Source of the DNA: an uncultured Fretibacterium sp. | GTDB taxonomy: Bacteria; Synergistota; Synergistia; Synergistales; Aminobacteriaceae | Direction of reading: 5' to 3' | Assembly (NCBI RefSeq): GCF_963548695.1 | Contig: NZ_CAUUWA010000026.1 | Span: forward strand, 1 to 30,433 | DNA length: 30,433 bases | Shown: in pieces, positions 14,156 to 23,079 of the stretch | Position numbering within the stretch: the stretch's first letter is position 1 | Layout of the letters: every line of letters begins with the position of its first letter | Translations under genes and position numbers: made by a program | Notes under the pieces: generated by a model | The model's database searches: none | Seen by the model: only the letters and a program-made list of their open reading frames with translations | Told to the model about the DNA's origin: nothing

Positions 14156-15928
14156 TCACTCCGCCCACACGGTCACGGTGGGGAATCCCTCACGGGAATG
14201 CCCGATACCAAAACGGGGCGCAAGAACCTGCCCCAAAGCCTCCGTGGAGGCGGCGCTCACCCAAAGGGGCAGGTTGGGCTCCCCAGGGTCCATGACGAAA
14301 AAACCGGCATCCTCCAGGGTGCGGAGGAGTTCCCCGCGGTCCCCGCCACGGGACGGCTCGATCTGCACCAGCACCCCGAACGGGGGAAGCCCCAATTCCC
14401 TGCGGCTGTCCAGCTCGTCGCGCCAGAACCCCCCCCAGCCCCGGGCCAGGATATCCCGCCACCCGGCCCCGGAACGGCGGCTCTGGACCAACACGAGGCG
14501 CTCCTTCGCAGCCCCCGCCGGGCGGCCCCGCCAACAGGACTCCCAAAGCATGCTGAAAACCTGGAACCGCGCACCGTACTCGGGCCTCCGAAGCTCGGCC
14601 TCCAGGTCCAGCCATGCGGCCAGGCCCACGTCCAGCTTATCGCAGAGCGCCAGAGCGCCGCGCGTCCCCAGGATCAGGGACGCACCGCTCCCCTTCCCGT
14701 GCTCTGCCTCCTCGCTCGGGAGGACCGGATAGCCGCGGATGAGGCGCCCCGCAATCTCGGCCAGGGCCTCGAGGCCGGGCCTTCGCCCCATCCACAGGGC
14801 GCCGCGGCAGACGGAGCAGAGACGCTCGAGGGGCTCTCCGGCGCCGCAGCAGATACACCGCAGCCCACCGTTCCCCTCGGCACGCATGATCCCTCCGCAC
14901 CGGGGACACGTCACGGGATTGCCGCAGTCCGAGCAGTAAACCTCGGCAGCCTCACCGCGGCGGTCCAGTATCCACAGGGCATTCCGCCCCTCCCCCAGGA
15001 CCGTGCGCGTCCTCTCCAACAGGGACACCGTCAGGGGGAGCGTCCCCTCGACACCCCGTGCCTCCGTAGCGAGAGAGCGGCGCATGTCGGCAAAAACGAG
15101 ACATCTCCGCTCGGGCAGCACGCGGCACTCGGGTGAGGTCCTCAAAAAGGTCTTGGAGGAGGGCATCCGCCCGCCCAGGAAGAGCTCCGCCCCCAGATGG
15201 GCGGCCCGATGCCCCGCCAGGCTGCGGGCCGACACCCGCGGAGGGCGCTGAGCGATATAACCGGGATTCGACTCGTCGTCTACGATGATCATCTCCGGTA
15301 CGAGCGGGGCAAAGACCCCTCCCGGCCCCCCGACGACGATGCGGAAAAGCCCCTCCCGAACCTCCCTCCAGGCCCTCCAGAGCCGCTTTCCGCCCGTGGA
15401 GGGCCACAGGACGGCCTCGGCCCGAATCCTCTGGGGCAAGCGGTCGAAAAAGGCCCTGGCCATCCGTCTCTCGGGGAAGAGGATCAGCGTCCGCTTTCCA
15501 AGCTCCAACCGCCGCACGTAGAGCTCGGCCCGCACCTCATCCCGCGGATCGAAACAGGAGGACTCCCTCAAAACGGACCCGGACGACTCCAGGCCATCCG
15601 CCAACGGGGCGGGCTCCCCTCTCAGGAGCTCACCGGGGCAGATCGTCTGCAGGGCCTGGCCGGTTCCGCAGAGAAAGGCCCTCCCCATCCAGCGGGCCAG
15701 GTCCCACAGATCGCCCCCCAGGACGTTCCCCTCGTCCAGGAGCTCGGCGACGGGCCTCAGATTCTTCGGCGGCGTCTTTCCCTCCGCGGGGCCCAGCACG
15801 AACCCCACACGCACCCCCCGCCCCAGGGGGACCCGCACTCGGGCCCCGGTCGGCAAGGGGCGTCCCGCCGCATAGGTCAGGGAGGTCCACCAGGGGCCGG
15901 GGACGACAACATCGACGCGACAGTCCAA
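14156..15928 (-). CDS. priA: PriA-like primosomal protein N' with degenerate helicase motifs
   Basis: A 590-residue PriA-family replication-restart protein, shorter than the usual 700-750. The N-terminal DNA-binding domain starts VDVVVPGPWWTSLTYAAG and includes RVRVPLGRGVRVGFVLG. The zinc-binding module keeps eight cysteines (C332, C335, C341, C344, then C358, C361, C371, C374). The ATPase core is broken: no Walker A (GxTGSGKT) is present before the region LGKRTLILFPERRMA, Walker B DEEH reads DDES (217-220), and the GRAGR arginine-finger motif is missing (WRGRPAG instead). The C-terminal domain (LPPFGVLVQIEP) remains. It may load the replisome without helicase activity, as proposed for actinobacterial PriA. 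The start is TTG, directly following the coaBC stop. Confidence 0.85.
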   Translation of the reverse strand: MDCRVDVVVPGPWWTSLTYAAGRPLPTGARVRVPLGRGVRVGFVLGPAEGKTPPKNLRPVAELLDEGNVLGGDLWDLARWMGRAFLCGTGQALQTICPGELLRGEPAPLADGLESSGSVLRESSCFDPRDEVRAELYVRRLELGKRTLILFPERRMARAFFDRLPQRIRAEAVLWPSTGGKRLWRAWREVREGLFRIVVGGPGGVFAPLVPEMIIVDDESNPGYIAQRPPRVSARSLAGHRAAHLGAELFLGGRMPSSKTFLRTSPECRVLPERRCLVFADMRRSLATEARGVEGTLPLTVSLLERTRTVLGEGRNALWILDRRGEAAEVYCSDCGNPVTCPRCGGIMRAEGNGGLRCICCGAGEPLERLCSVCRGALWMGRRPGLEALAEIAGRLIRGYPVLPSEEAEHGKGSGASLILGTRGALALCDKLDVGLAAWLDLEAELRRPEYGARFQVFSMLWESCWRGRPAGAAKERLVLVQSRRSGAGWRDILARGWGGFWRDELDSRRELGLPPFGVLVQIEPSRGGDRGELLRTLEDAGFFVMDPGEPNLPLWVSAASTEALGQVLAPRFGIGHSREGFPTVTVWAE

Positions 15929-17143
15929 CTAAAACAGGCCCCGTCCGGCGACGAGATCCCAGACCCCGTCGGCGACCTCCTCCTTGTTTCCCGAGAGGAC
16001 CGTCTCCTCGTCGCGGGAAAGCACGCGCACCGTATTGGTATCCGCCCCGAACCCGCACCCGGGCGCCAGCACGTCGTTGGCCACGATCAGGTCCAGGCCC
16101 TTCCGCTCCATCTTCGCGCGCGCGTTCTCCAGAAGGTCGTCGGTCTCCGCCGCGAAGCCGATCAGGACCTGCCCCGGCCTCTTGCGCCGCCCGACCTCCG
16201 CCGCGATGTCCGGGTTCTGCTCGAGCTCGATGGAGACCGTCTCCCGCCCCTCCCGCTTGATCTTGCGGGCGGATCGGTCCCTTGCGCGATAGTCGCCCAC
16301 CGCGGCGGCCTTCACCACGCAGGAGGCCCAGTCCGCCCCCTCCATGACCGCATCGTACATCTCGAGGGCCGAGACGACGCGGCGAACCTCCAGCCCATGG
16401 AGCGTCCCCGTCCCATCGACCGGCCCCAGAACCAGCTTCACCTCGGCGCCGCGATACCACGCCGTGCGGGCCATGGCGATCCCCATCCGGCCCGTGCTGG
16501 GGTTGGAAAGGTAGCGGACCGGGTCGAGGTACTCCCGGGTCGGCCCCGCGGTCACCAGAAGACGGACGCCCTCCATGTCCCGTTTCGGGGCCAGGGCACG
16601 GAACAGCTCCTCCAGGATCAGGTCCGTCTCCGGCAGCCGCCCCTTGCCCTCGTAACCGCAGGCCAGAGAGCCGAAAGCGGGGTCGACCACGCGAACCCCC
16701 CGCTCCGACAGGACGCGCAGGTTCTGCTGCGTCGCGGGATGCTCGAACATGTGCACGTTCATCGCAGGGAACAGAAGGACCGGGACCCTCGCGGCAAGCA
16801 GGGCCGACGAGACCAGGCTCTCTCCCCTCCCGTGGGCCAGGTCCGAAGCGGTGTTGGCCGTACAGGGGGCGACGACGACGACCTCCGCCCAATCCGAGAC
16901 ACGGATATGCGGGATCTCGAACCCCCGTTCGCAGGAGAGGAAATCGTCCTGGCGCCAGACCCGGCGGCCCGACAGAGTGGAGAGCGCAAGGGGGCTGACG
17001 AGCCGTTCCGCAGCGCGCGTCATGAAGATCTCCACCTCGCAGTCCAGCCTGCGCAGCCGGCTGACCAGCTCCGGAATCTTGTACGCGGCGATGCCCCCCG
17101 TCACGCAGAGCAGGATTCGCCGGGCCCGCTTCCAGCCGATCAT
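15929..17143 (-). CDS. coaBC: Bifunctional phosphopantothenoylcysteine decarboxylase / phosphopantothenate-cysteine ligase
   Basis: A 404-residue CoA-biosynthesis enzyme. The N-terminal CoaC flavoprotein domain shows VTGGIAAYKIPELV, the PAMNVHMF substrate motif and the active-site cysteine in SLACGYEGKGRLPE. The C-terminal CoaB domain begins LLVTAGPTREYLDPVRYLSN, with NPSTGRMG and AAVGDYRARDRSARKIKR. ATG at 17143 overlaps the rpoZ stop as ATGA; an upstream in-frame ATG at 17179 would overlap rpoZ by 40 bases and is less likely. The priA start follows its stop without a gap. Confidence 0.96.
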   Translation of the reverse strand: MIGWKRARRILLCVTGGIAAYKIPELVSRLRRLDCEVEIFMTRAAERLVSPLALSTLSGRRVWRQDDFLSCERGFEIPHIRVSDWAEVVVVAPCTANTASDLAHGRGESLVSSALLAARVPVLLFPAMNVHMFEHPATQQNLRVLSERGVRVVDPAFGSLACGYEGKGRLPETDLILEELFRALAPKRDMEGVRLLVTAGPTREYLDPVRYLSNPSTGRMGIAMARTAWYRGAEVKLVLGPVDGTGTLHGLEVRRVVSALEMYDAVMEGADWASCVVKAAAVGDYRARDRSARKIKREGRETVSIELEQNPDIAAEVGRRKRPGQVLIGFAAETDDLLENARAKMERKGLDLIVANDVLAPGCGFGADTNTVRVLSRDEETVLSGNKEEVADGVWDLVAGRGLF

Positions 17144-17370
17144 TCGACGCCCGAGGGCTCGGGGATCCGGCTCGTCCACTCCTCGGGGACCTCCCCCTTC
17201 TCGAACTCCAGCAGGGCCATCGACAGATATTTCTCGTTGACCGAAAGGTCCTCCTCCACCGTTTTATGCTCGCTCAGCCACCGGGCCCTGGCCGCCACCA
17301 GAGCCGTGATCTTGTACTTGTTGTCGGTCCCGCATTTATTCTCGAGCGCGTCGAGGTCGTAAAACTTCAT
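17140..17370 (-). CDS. rpoZ: RNA polymerase omega subunit
   Basis: A 76-residue protein with the omega signature NKYKITALVAARARWLSE (residues about 17-34) and a short acidic C-terminal tail. Omega helps fold and assemble beta-prime. It has the classical gmk-rpoZ-coaBC order, overlapping gmk by four bases (ATGA) at its start and coaBC by four bases at its end. Confidence 0.93.
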   Translation of the reverse strand: MKFYDLDALENKCGTDNKYKITALVAARARWLSEHKTVEEDLSVNEKYLSMALLEFEKGEVPEEWTSRIPEPSGVE

Positions 17371-17954
17371 CTCCGCAACCTGCCTTCCCTGGAATCCATA
17401 ACCATTTTTCTGAGGGCCGCCGAGGCCTCGTCCAGATCGTCGTTCACCAGGACATGATCATACTTCGGGGCCTCCTCCAGCTCCCGCCTGGCGCTCTCCA
17501 GCCGGGCCCTGAGCTCCGCCTCCGTCTCGGTACGGCGTCCCCGCAGCCTGCGCTCCAGCTCCTCCTCCGAGGGGGGAAGGACGAAGATCGTGACGGCGTC
17601 GGGGATGAGGGAACGGACCTGCAGGGCCCCCTGGACGTCGATCTCCAGAAGCACGTCCCGGCCCGCGTCCAGCTCGCGCTCGACGTCCTCCCTCAGGGTC
17701 CCGTAGCGGGGGCCGCCATGGACTTTGGCGTACTCCAGAAACCGCCCCTGCTCCACCATCCTCGAAAACTCGTCCTCGGAGACGAAACGGTAGTCCACCC
17801 CCTCGCGGTCCCCTGGCCGTGGAGGGCGCGTCGTACAGGAGACGGAGTAGGTCAGCCCCTGGATATCCTCCAGCGCACGGGCCCGCAGCGTCCCCTTGCC
17901 CACACCGCTGGGCCCCGAGAGGACAAAAAGCGTTCCCCTTTCCTTCGCCTTCAT
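17367..17954 (-). CDS. gmk: Guanylate kinase
   Basis: A 195-residue kinase that phosphorylates GMP/dGMP to GDP/dGDP with ATP. P-loop GPSGVGKGT spans residues 14-22, then SVSCTTRPPRPGDREGVDY, the GMP-binding region with FLEYAKVHGGPRYGT, and LLEIDVQGALQVR. Full length. ATG at 17954 follows GAGGAACG. Its 3' end overlaps rpoZ. The spacer to yicC carries a small AT-rich tandem repeat. Confidence 0.97.
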   Translation of the reverse strand: MKAKERGTLFVLSGPSGVGKGTLRARALEDIQGLTYSVSCTTRPPRPGDREGVDYRFVSEDEFSRMVEQGRFLEYAKVHGGPRYGTLREDVERELDAGRDVLLEIDVQGALQVRSLIPDAVTIFVLPPSEEELERRLRGRRTETEAELRARLESARRELEEAPKYDHVLVNDDLDEASAALRKMVMDSREGRLRR

Positions 17955-17974
17955 CGTTCCTCGATCCCCGTCAT

Positions 17975-18025
17975 CCCAAATTTCATCTCAATCCAAATTT
18001 TATCTCATTCCAAATTTCATCTTAT
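17975..18025. repeat. Three tandem 17-base AT-rich repeats between gmk and yicC
   Basis: Unit TCCAAATTTCATCTCAT occurs at 17975-17991 (two mismatches), 17992-18008 and 18009-18025. The last unit includes the yicC stop codon (18022-18024). The composition is strongly AT-rich within a GC-rich operon. On the minus strand the units read as short GATGAAATTTGGA blocks containing ATG and TGA triplets. Confidence 0.8.
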
Positions 18026-18903
18026 TCCACGTTCTGTATCTGCTCCCGGATCCGCTCGAGGCACGATTTCGCCTCGACGACCCCCCACCGGAACTCGGCG
18101 TCCCCCACCTTGGAGCCCATCGTGTTGACCTCGCGGTTCATCTCCTGGATCAGAAAGTCCAGTTTGCGCCCCTCGGACTCCCCGCCCCCGGCCGTCTGAC
18201 GGAACTTGGCGATGTGGGCGGCGAGGCGCGCCAGCTCCTCCGAGACGTCCCAGCGATCGGACATGAGGGAGACCTCCTGGGCGAGCCGTCCGTCGTCGAG
18301 CCCCAGTCCAAAATGCTCCACGACCTTCTCGATTCGGGTTCTGAGGGCCTCGACGGCCCCATCCGAGGCCGTTTTCCACCGCTCGGCGAGGAACGCCGCA
18401 ACGGCCTCGAAGGCCCTCAGCTCCTCCTCTACGACCGCCAGCAGCTTGTCCCCCTCCGAACGCTTCATCTCCATCAGGGAGGCGACGGCCTCATTCAGCA
18501 GCCCGTTCCACGCCTCGGCGTCGAGCTCCGCCCCCCTCGCGGCATCGGGCATGTCGCAGACCCCCGGAACGGGCAGGAACGCCGTCAGGTCGGAGGGCGC
18601 CGGAAGCCCCATCCCCTTCGACAACTCCTGAACTTTTTCGAAGCAGGAGAGGAGGGCCCGCTCGTCCAGCACCGGGCTCCGTGCCCCGGGATTCCAGGCG
18701 ACATCCGCGGAAAGCCTCACCTTGCCGCGCCTTATGGCGGAACGGAGGGAGGCGACCATCCAGCTCTCCAGCGAGGCGAGCTCGCGGGGCAGCCGCACCG
18801 AGAAATCCTGATACCGATGGTTGACCGACGTAAGCTCGAACGTCACGACCCCCCAGGGAAAATCCCGGGAGGAACGGCCAAATCCCGTCATGCTTAAAAA
18901 CAT
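18022..18903 (-). CDS. yicC: YicC family endoribonuclease
   Basis: A 293-residue protein of the YicC/YloC family, metal-dependent endoribonucleases active on structured or small RNAs. Both ends are diagnostic: MFLSMTGFGRSSRDFPWG at the N-terminus and RKLDFLIQEMNREVNTMGSK near the C-terminus, plus VNHRYQDFSVRLPREL. ATG at 18903 has GGAGG five bases upstream. It sits between hflX and gmk; yicC-gmk-rpoZ is a widespread order. Confidence 0.94.
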   Translation of the reverse strand: MFLSMTGFGRSSRDFPWGVVTFELTSVNHRYQDFSVRLPRELASLESWMVASLRSAIRRGKVRLSADVAWNPGARSPVLDERALLSCFEKVQELSKGMGLPAPSDLTAFLPVPGVCDMPDAARGAELDAEAWNGLLNEAVASLMEMKRSEGDKLLAVVEEELRAFEAVAAFLAERWKTASDGAVEALRTRIEKVVEHFGLGLDDGRLAQEVSLMSDRWDVSEELARLAAHIAKFRQTAGGGESEGRKLDFLIQEMNREVNTMGSKVGDAEFRWGVVEAKSCLERIREQIQNVE

Positions 18904-18973
18904 CGCGACCTCCGTCTATCTCTATCTCTATTCGTCCCAAAACAAAATCCGAAGATCCTGAAAAAAACAAAAG

Positions 18974-20155
18974 TCAGCTTCCGGGAAAACGCAGCGCATC
19001 GAAGGACGCCGGGCGCGTAAACCATTCGCTGCGGGAGGCCAGCTCCCGCTCCACGGACATCAGAAGCCCCCGGAGCCCGGTCCCCTGCAGGGCGCTGATC
19101 CCCAGGACGTCCTCGCCCTTCGCCCTCAGGGCCAGAGCCAGGCTCTCCGCCTCTTCCGGGGGGACGGCATCCAGCTTGTTCAGGACCAGCAGGCGGGGGA
19201 GCTCCCGACACTCGATCTCCGTCAGAGTGTCCAGGATCACCTCATAGGTGGGCATGGCCTCTGGGTCGGAGGCGTCCAACAACAACAGCAGGAGCTCCGC
19301 CTCGCGAATCTCCTCGAGCGTGGCGCGGAAAGCGGCCACCAGCGCAGGGGGCAGGTTCCGGATGAACCCCACGGTGTCCGAGAACAGCACCGCGCCCCCG
19401 CCCGGAAGGACGATGCGCCGCACCGACGTGTCCAGCGTGGAAAAAAGCCGGTCCTCCGCGAAGATCGAAGCGTCCCCGGAGAGGGCCTTCAGCAGGGTGG
19501 ACTTTCCGCTGTTCGTATACCCGACCAGGGACACCGTCGGGATTCCCCGTTTCTTCCGCCGATCCCGGACGAGGCGACGCTGCCGCCTCACGTTCTCCAG
19601 CTTCCTGGAGATCTCACGCACGCGCCGCTCCAGCCGGCGGCGGTGACGTTCGAATTCCGTCTCGCCGGGCCCGCGCGTCCCGATCCCCGCCCCCGTCCGG
19701 GACATCTGGAGTCCCAGTCCCTTCAGATGAGGGATCTCGTAGCGAGTCAGGGCCAGTTCCACCTGGAGACGCGCCTCCGCCGTGACCGCCCTCCGCTCGA
19801 AGATCTTCATGATGACGAACGGCCGGTCCCAGACCGTCGCCCCGGTGAGCTTCTCCAGCGTGCTCTTCTGCACGGGGGAAAGCCGCTCGTCGACGACGAC
19901 GTAACGGGCCGACCGCGAGAGGCAGAACAGGCGGACCTCCTCCGCCTTGCCCCTGCCGATCAGGCAGGCGGGGTCGGGGGACTCCCGGCGCTGCACGACG
20001 CTCCCCAGGACCTCTATGCCCAGGGAGCCCAGCAGCAGCGCCAGCTCGTCGAGGGAGCTCTCGGGCTCTCCCTCCCGGTCCGGAAGGGAGAGCCCCACCA
20101 GGATCGCCCCCGAGCGGGGCGCTCCCGCCCCCCGCTCAGGCCGACGCCGACTCAA
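18974..20155 (-). CDS. hflX: Ribosome-associated GTPase HflX
   Basis: A 393-residue GTPase that splits stalled or heat-damaged ribosomes. The N-terminal HflX domain (CLIGRGKAEEV, ERLSPVQKSTLEKLTGATVWDR) is followed by a helical linker (GPGETEFERHRRRLERRVR) and the G domain with G1 GYTNSGKST (212-220), FSTLDTSVRR, G3 DTVGFIRNLP and G4 NKLD. The start is TTG at 20155, overlapping plsC by 20 bases; no better ATG exists before the conserved region. A 70-base spacer with T-rich stretches separates it from yicC. Confidence 0.95.
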   Translation of the reverse strand: MSRRRPERGAGAPRSGAILVGLSLPDREGEPESSLDELALLLGSLGIEVLGSVVQRRESPDPACLIGRGKAEEVRLFCLSRSARYVVVDERLSPVQKSTLEKLTGATVWDRPFVIMKIFERRAVTAEARLQVELALTRYEIPHLKGLGLQMSRTGAGIGTRGPGETEFERHRRRLERRVREISRKLENVRRQRRLVRDRRKKRGIPTVSLVGYTNSGKSTLLKALSGDASIFAEDRLFSTLDTSVRRIVLPGGGAVLFSDTVGFIRNLPPALVAAFRATLEEIREAELLLLLLDASDPEAMPTYEVILDTLTEIECRELPRLLVLNKLDAVPPEEAESLALALRAKGEDVLGISALQGTGLRGLLMSVERELASRSEWFTRPASFDALRFPGS

Positions 20156-20765
20156 GGGCCCTCATGGCGTCCGTCAGCGCTCCCATAATGACGTCCCTGC
20201 CGCCCCTGCTCTCATAGACCTCCGCGGGGAAGCGCAGAGTCCGCCCGAAGGTCAGGACGATCTTCGACGGGCGGACGAAACGGGAGCCCGTGGGCATGGC
20301 GTCGAAGCTGCCGTGGATGAAGGCCGGCAGGATCGGAGCGCGCTCCCTGGCGGAGATCAGGGCGACGCCAGCCTCCAGGGGCTGAAGGCGTCCGTCCGGA
20401 GAACGCCCTCCCTCGGGAAAGATCAGGATGTCGCTTCCCTCGCGGTAGAGCTTCATGAACCCCTTCAGGGCGCCCGCGGCCGAGACGTTGTCCGCCCGGG
20501 AGACGGGAACGGCGCCGAGGGCACGGATGGAGGTTCCCAGGAACCACGAGCGGAAGAGCTCCTCCTTGGCGAAGTAGCGGAGGCGCCTCGGAAAAAACGA
20601 CCCCACGACAAGGGGATCGAGGTTGCTGGCATGGTTGCAGGCCACGACCACCCTCTCGTCCGGGTCGAGGTCCTCCAGCCAACGGACGGAACAGCGATTG
20701 TAAACCCTCAGGAGGATACGGAAGGTATTCCGGACCAGCCAGTAGAAGAGCGGATTGGGCTTCAC
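20136..20765 (-). CDS. plsC: 1-acyl-sn-glycerol-3-phosphate acyltransferase
   Basis: A 209-residue membrane-associated acyltransferase that makes phosphatidic acid. The catalytic HX4D box is NHASNLDP (about residues 44-51); motif III reads FPEGGRS in place of the common FPEGTRS. The N-terminal hydrophobic region FYWLVRNTFRILLRVY may anchor it to the membrane. It overlaps cmk by four bases at its start; cmk-plsC is a common pair. Confidence 0.92.
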   Translation of the reverse strand: MKPNPLFYWLVRNTFRILLRVYNRCSVRWLEDLDPDERVVVACNHASNLDPLVVGSFFPRRLRYFAKEELFRSWFLGTSIRALGAVPVSRADNVSAAGALKGFMKLYREGSDILIFPEGGRSPDGRLQPLEAGVALISARERAPILPAFIHGSFDAMPTGSRFVRPSKIVLTFGRTLRFPAEVYESRGGRDVIMGALTDAMRALESASA

Positions 20766-21442
20766 GGGGCTTCCTCCCTCCCCTCCGACTCCAGCGCGTC
20801 CCGGACGCGGCGCTCCAGATATTCCAGGACCTCATCCTCCGTCATCTCCGAGGTGTCGACGAGGACGGCATCGTCGGGCCGCGTCAGCGGGGCTATCTCC
20901 CGGGTGCTGTCGAGACGGTCCCGCGCGCGTATCTGGGACAGGACCTCCTCGAAGGGCACGGGCTCCCCCCTTCGCTGCAGCTCGAGGCAGCGGCGGCGGG
21001 CCCGGGCCTCCGGCGAGGCCGTCATGAAAAATTTCAGGGGCGCATCGGGAAAAACCACGCTTCCCACGTCACGCCCCTCTACGACCAAGGAACCATATTG
21101 TCTCTGTCCTCGCTGGAGATCCAACAGCGCCTCCCGGACGCACCCCAGGGCCGAATAGGCCGAGACGATCCCGTCCACATGAGGCGTGCGGATCGCGGCG
21201 CTCACGTCCTCGCCGTCCAGGAGGACGCCTCCCTCCCTCAGCTCGATGGAGATTCCCCTCAGAGCCTCCCGCAGGTCCGCCGTGTTGTCCGGAGGGATGC
21301 CCTTTCGGTCCAGGTCGAGGGCTATGGCGCGATAGATCGCCCCGGTATCGAGGTAGCGGACGGAGAGCCGGCGTGCCAGCCGTTTCGCGACCGAGCTCTT
21401 CCCCGCCCCGGCCGGTCCGTCGATGGCGACGACGAAGGACAC
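20762..21442 (-). CDS. cmk: Cytidylate kinase
   Basis: A 226-residue CMP/dCMP kinase. P-loop GPAGAGKSS is at residues 9-17, followed by YLDTGAIYRA, VVEGRDVGSVVFPDA and RDRLDSTREIAPL, the family signature set. The frame is open far upstream through the HDOD gene, but GTG at 21442 with GGGGG upstream gives the normal start (MSFVVAIDGPAG) and lies two bases beyond the preceding stop codon. Confidence 0.95.
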   Translation of the reverse strand: MSFVVAIDGPAGAGKSSVAKRLARRLSVRYLDTGAIYRAIALDLDRKGIPPDNTADLREALRGISIELREGGVLLDGEDVSAAIRTPHVDGIVSAYSALGCVREALLDLQRGQRQYGSLVVEGRDVGSVVFPDAPLKFFMTASPEARARRRCLELQRRGEPVPFEEVLSQIRARDRLDSTREIAPLTRPDDAVLVDTSEMTEDEVLEYLERRVRDALESEGREEAP

Positions 21443-21444
21443 GC

Positions 21445-22341
21445 TCAGAACCCCCGCATGTCCGCCATCTCCTCCGTGGCCTTGCTCGCAAAGTCCACGA
21501 GATCCGACATCAGGCCCTCGAAGTTCGTGATGCCCAGCCGCTCCAGCGGTTCGGGGAACATGTAGTTCTGCATGCTGTCCGCCCCGATGCCGATCCCCAG
21601 CATCAGGCACATGGAGTTGGCCACGCTGACGACGTCCAGCAGCGGCTGGAACTCCGCAAACTCCTCCGGGAGCTCGTTTGGCCTGTGATGATAGGCGACG
21701 GCGCACTGGTATCCCTTGGGAAGGTCCCATCGCTCCACCAGGATCTCCCCCACCATGGCGTGGTCGAACCCCAGCACTCGGAGCTCCGCCTCCGTAAACG
21801 GGATCTGTTCCTCCTCGACCATCTTGACGATGATGCCGTATCCAAAGCGCACGTAGTCGTTGAGGACGACCTTTCCGATATCGTGAAGAAGCCCTCCGAC
21901 ATAGGCCTCCTCGGGGGAGACCTTTTTCGTGACCTCAGCGATGTAGCGGGAGGCGTAGGCCACGGTCAGGGAGTGGCGCCACAGCTCCCCGCGGTCCAGG
22001 GCGTAGCCCGAGAGCCCCTTGTCCATGACGGAGTACACCGTCGCCGCCAGGACGATGTTGCTGACGGTCTTGTAGCCCAGGAGCGCTATCGCCTCGGAGA
22101 TGCTCGACATATGGCGGGTCATCCCGTAGGCGGCGGAGTTCGCCAGCTTCAGGATGCGCAGAACCAACCCTTCGTCACGGGAGAGGCTTTGAGCGACGTC
22201 CGACGCGCTGCTGGTAGGGTCGTTGAGCTTTCGCAGCGTCTCCACCACAAATTGAGGGAAGGATTTTATCTCCTTCATTTTGTTGATGATACGTGTCTTG
22301 ATCAGTTCCCTTGAACGCTCGTCGATTTCACTCACGGACAT
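21445..22341 (-). CDS. HDOD domain protein
   Basis: A 298-residue HDOD (HD-related output domain) protein. It includes FPQFVVETLRKLNDPTSSAS, ILKLANSAAYG, ISEAIALLGYKTV, and an intact HD pair in GGLLHDIGKVVLNDYV with WRHSLTVA before it. HDOD proteins act in signalling and stress or motility control, often without known catalysis. ATG at 22341 is only two bases from GGAGG; GTG at 22335 would have better spacing and may be the true start. The stop is almost joined to cmk. The specific role is unknown. Confidence 0.9.
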   Translation of the reverse strand: MSVSEIDERSRELIKTRIINKMKEIKSFPQFVVETLRKLNDPTSSASDVAQSLSRDEGLVLRILKLANSAAYGMTRHMSSISEAIALLGYKTVSNIVLAATVYSVMDKGLSGYALDRGELWRHSLTVAYASRYIAEVTKKVSPEEAYVGGLLHDIGKVVLNDYVRFGYGIIVKMVEEEQIPFTEAELRVLGFDHAMVGEILVERWDLPKGYQCAVAYHHRPNELPEEFAEFQPLLDVVSVANSMCLMLGIGIGADSMQNYMFPEPLERLGITNFEGLMSDLVDFASKATEEMADMRGF

Positions 22342-22359
22342 GTCCTCCTTGCGTGAGGG

Positions 22360-23079
22360 CTATACTGCGCCACCTTTAAATATTTTAGTGTAGAGTTCGG
22401 AAAAAGACAATTCCACGAACTCGCCGACGCGAAGATTTTCCAGAACCATCCGTCCGACGCGGCGGCGGATCAGTGCCCGAACCGAAAAGCCGGCCAGATT
22501 CGCCATCGTCCGAACCTCGCGCTTAAGCCCCTCTCCAATGACGACGCGAAGCCATCGCCCCTGCGGTTCCCTGTCCAGGGCGGAGAGGTCGATGGGCCGG
22601 ACATGGCGTCCCTGGATCTCGAACCCGTTTCTCCAGCGCTCCGCCTGCCGCTCGTTGATCTCGATGTTGAGCAGCACCTCGTACTCCTTGGTCACGCCCC
22701 TGGACGGATGCAGGATGCTCTGGGCAAAGGAGCCGTCGTTCGTGAGGATCAGCAGCCCCTCGCTCTCCCGGTCGAGGCGCCCCGCCGGGTAGATACGCTC
22801 CCGGCGCAGCCGCTCGGGCAGGAGGTCCACCACGACGGGGTCGTATTTGTCCGTCACGGCGCAGACCACCCCAACCGGCTTGTTCATCGCCACATAGACG
22901 TGCGCGGACGGAACCGCCCTGCGGCCGTCGCACCGCACGTCGTCCTTTTCCGGGTCGACCTCGAGGTAGGGAAGCAGGACGATCCTGCCGTTGACCCGGA
23001 CCCGCCCCTCGAGGATCACGGCCTCGGCCTTGCGCCGCGAGGTCACGCCGCACGCCGCCAAAAAAGCGTTAAGACGCAC
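22360..23079 (-). CDS. RsuA/RluB-family pseudouridine synthase
   Basis: A 239-residue rRNA pseudouridine synthase of the RluB/RsuA family. The N-terminal S4 RNA-binding domain reads RLNAFLAACGVTSRRKAEAV and GRVRVNG; the catalytic Asp is in YPAGRLDRESEGLLILTNDG, and VTKEYEVLL and REVRTMANLAG follow. The chosen GTG at 23079 follows GGAGGAG and overlaps the scpB stop by 11 bases; the longer frame adds only a low-complexity Arg-rich tail. Position after scpA-scpB favours RluB (23S) over RsuA (16S), but sequence alone does not settle it. Confidence 0.92.
   Translation of the reverse strand: MRLNAFLAACGVTSRRKAEAVILEGRVRVNGRIVLLPYLEVDPEKDDVRCDGRRAVPSAHVYVAMNKPVGVVCAVTDKYDPVVVDLLPERLRRERIYPAGRLDRESEGLLILTNDGSFAQSILHPSRGVTKEYEVLLNIEINERQAERWRNGFEIQGRHVRPIDLSALDREPQGRWLRVVIGEGLKREVRTMANLAGFSVRALIRRRVGRMVLENLRVGEFVELSFSELYTKIFKGGAV

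Noticed and set aside
21443..21730. N-terminal extension of cytidylate kinase
   Set aside because: Overlaps the HDOD gene in another frame; the GTG at 21442 gives the family start.
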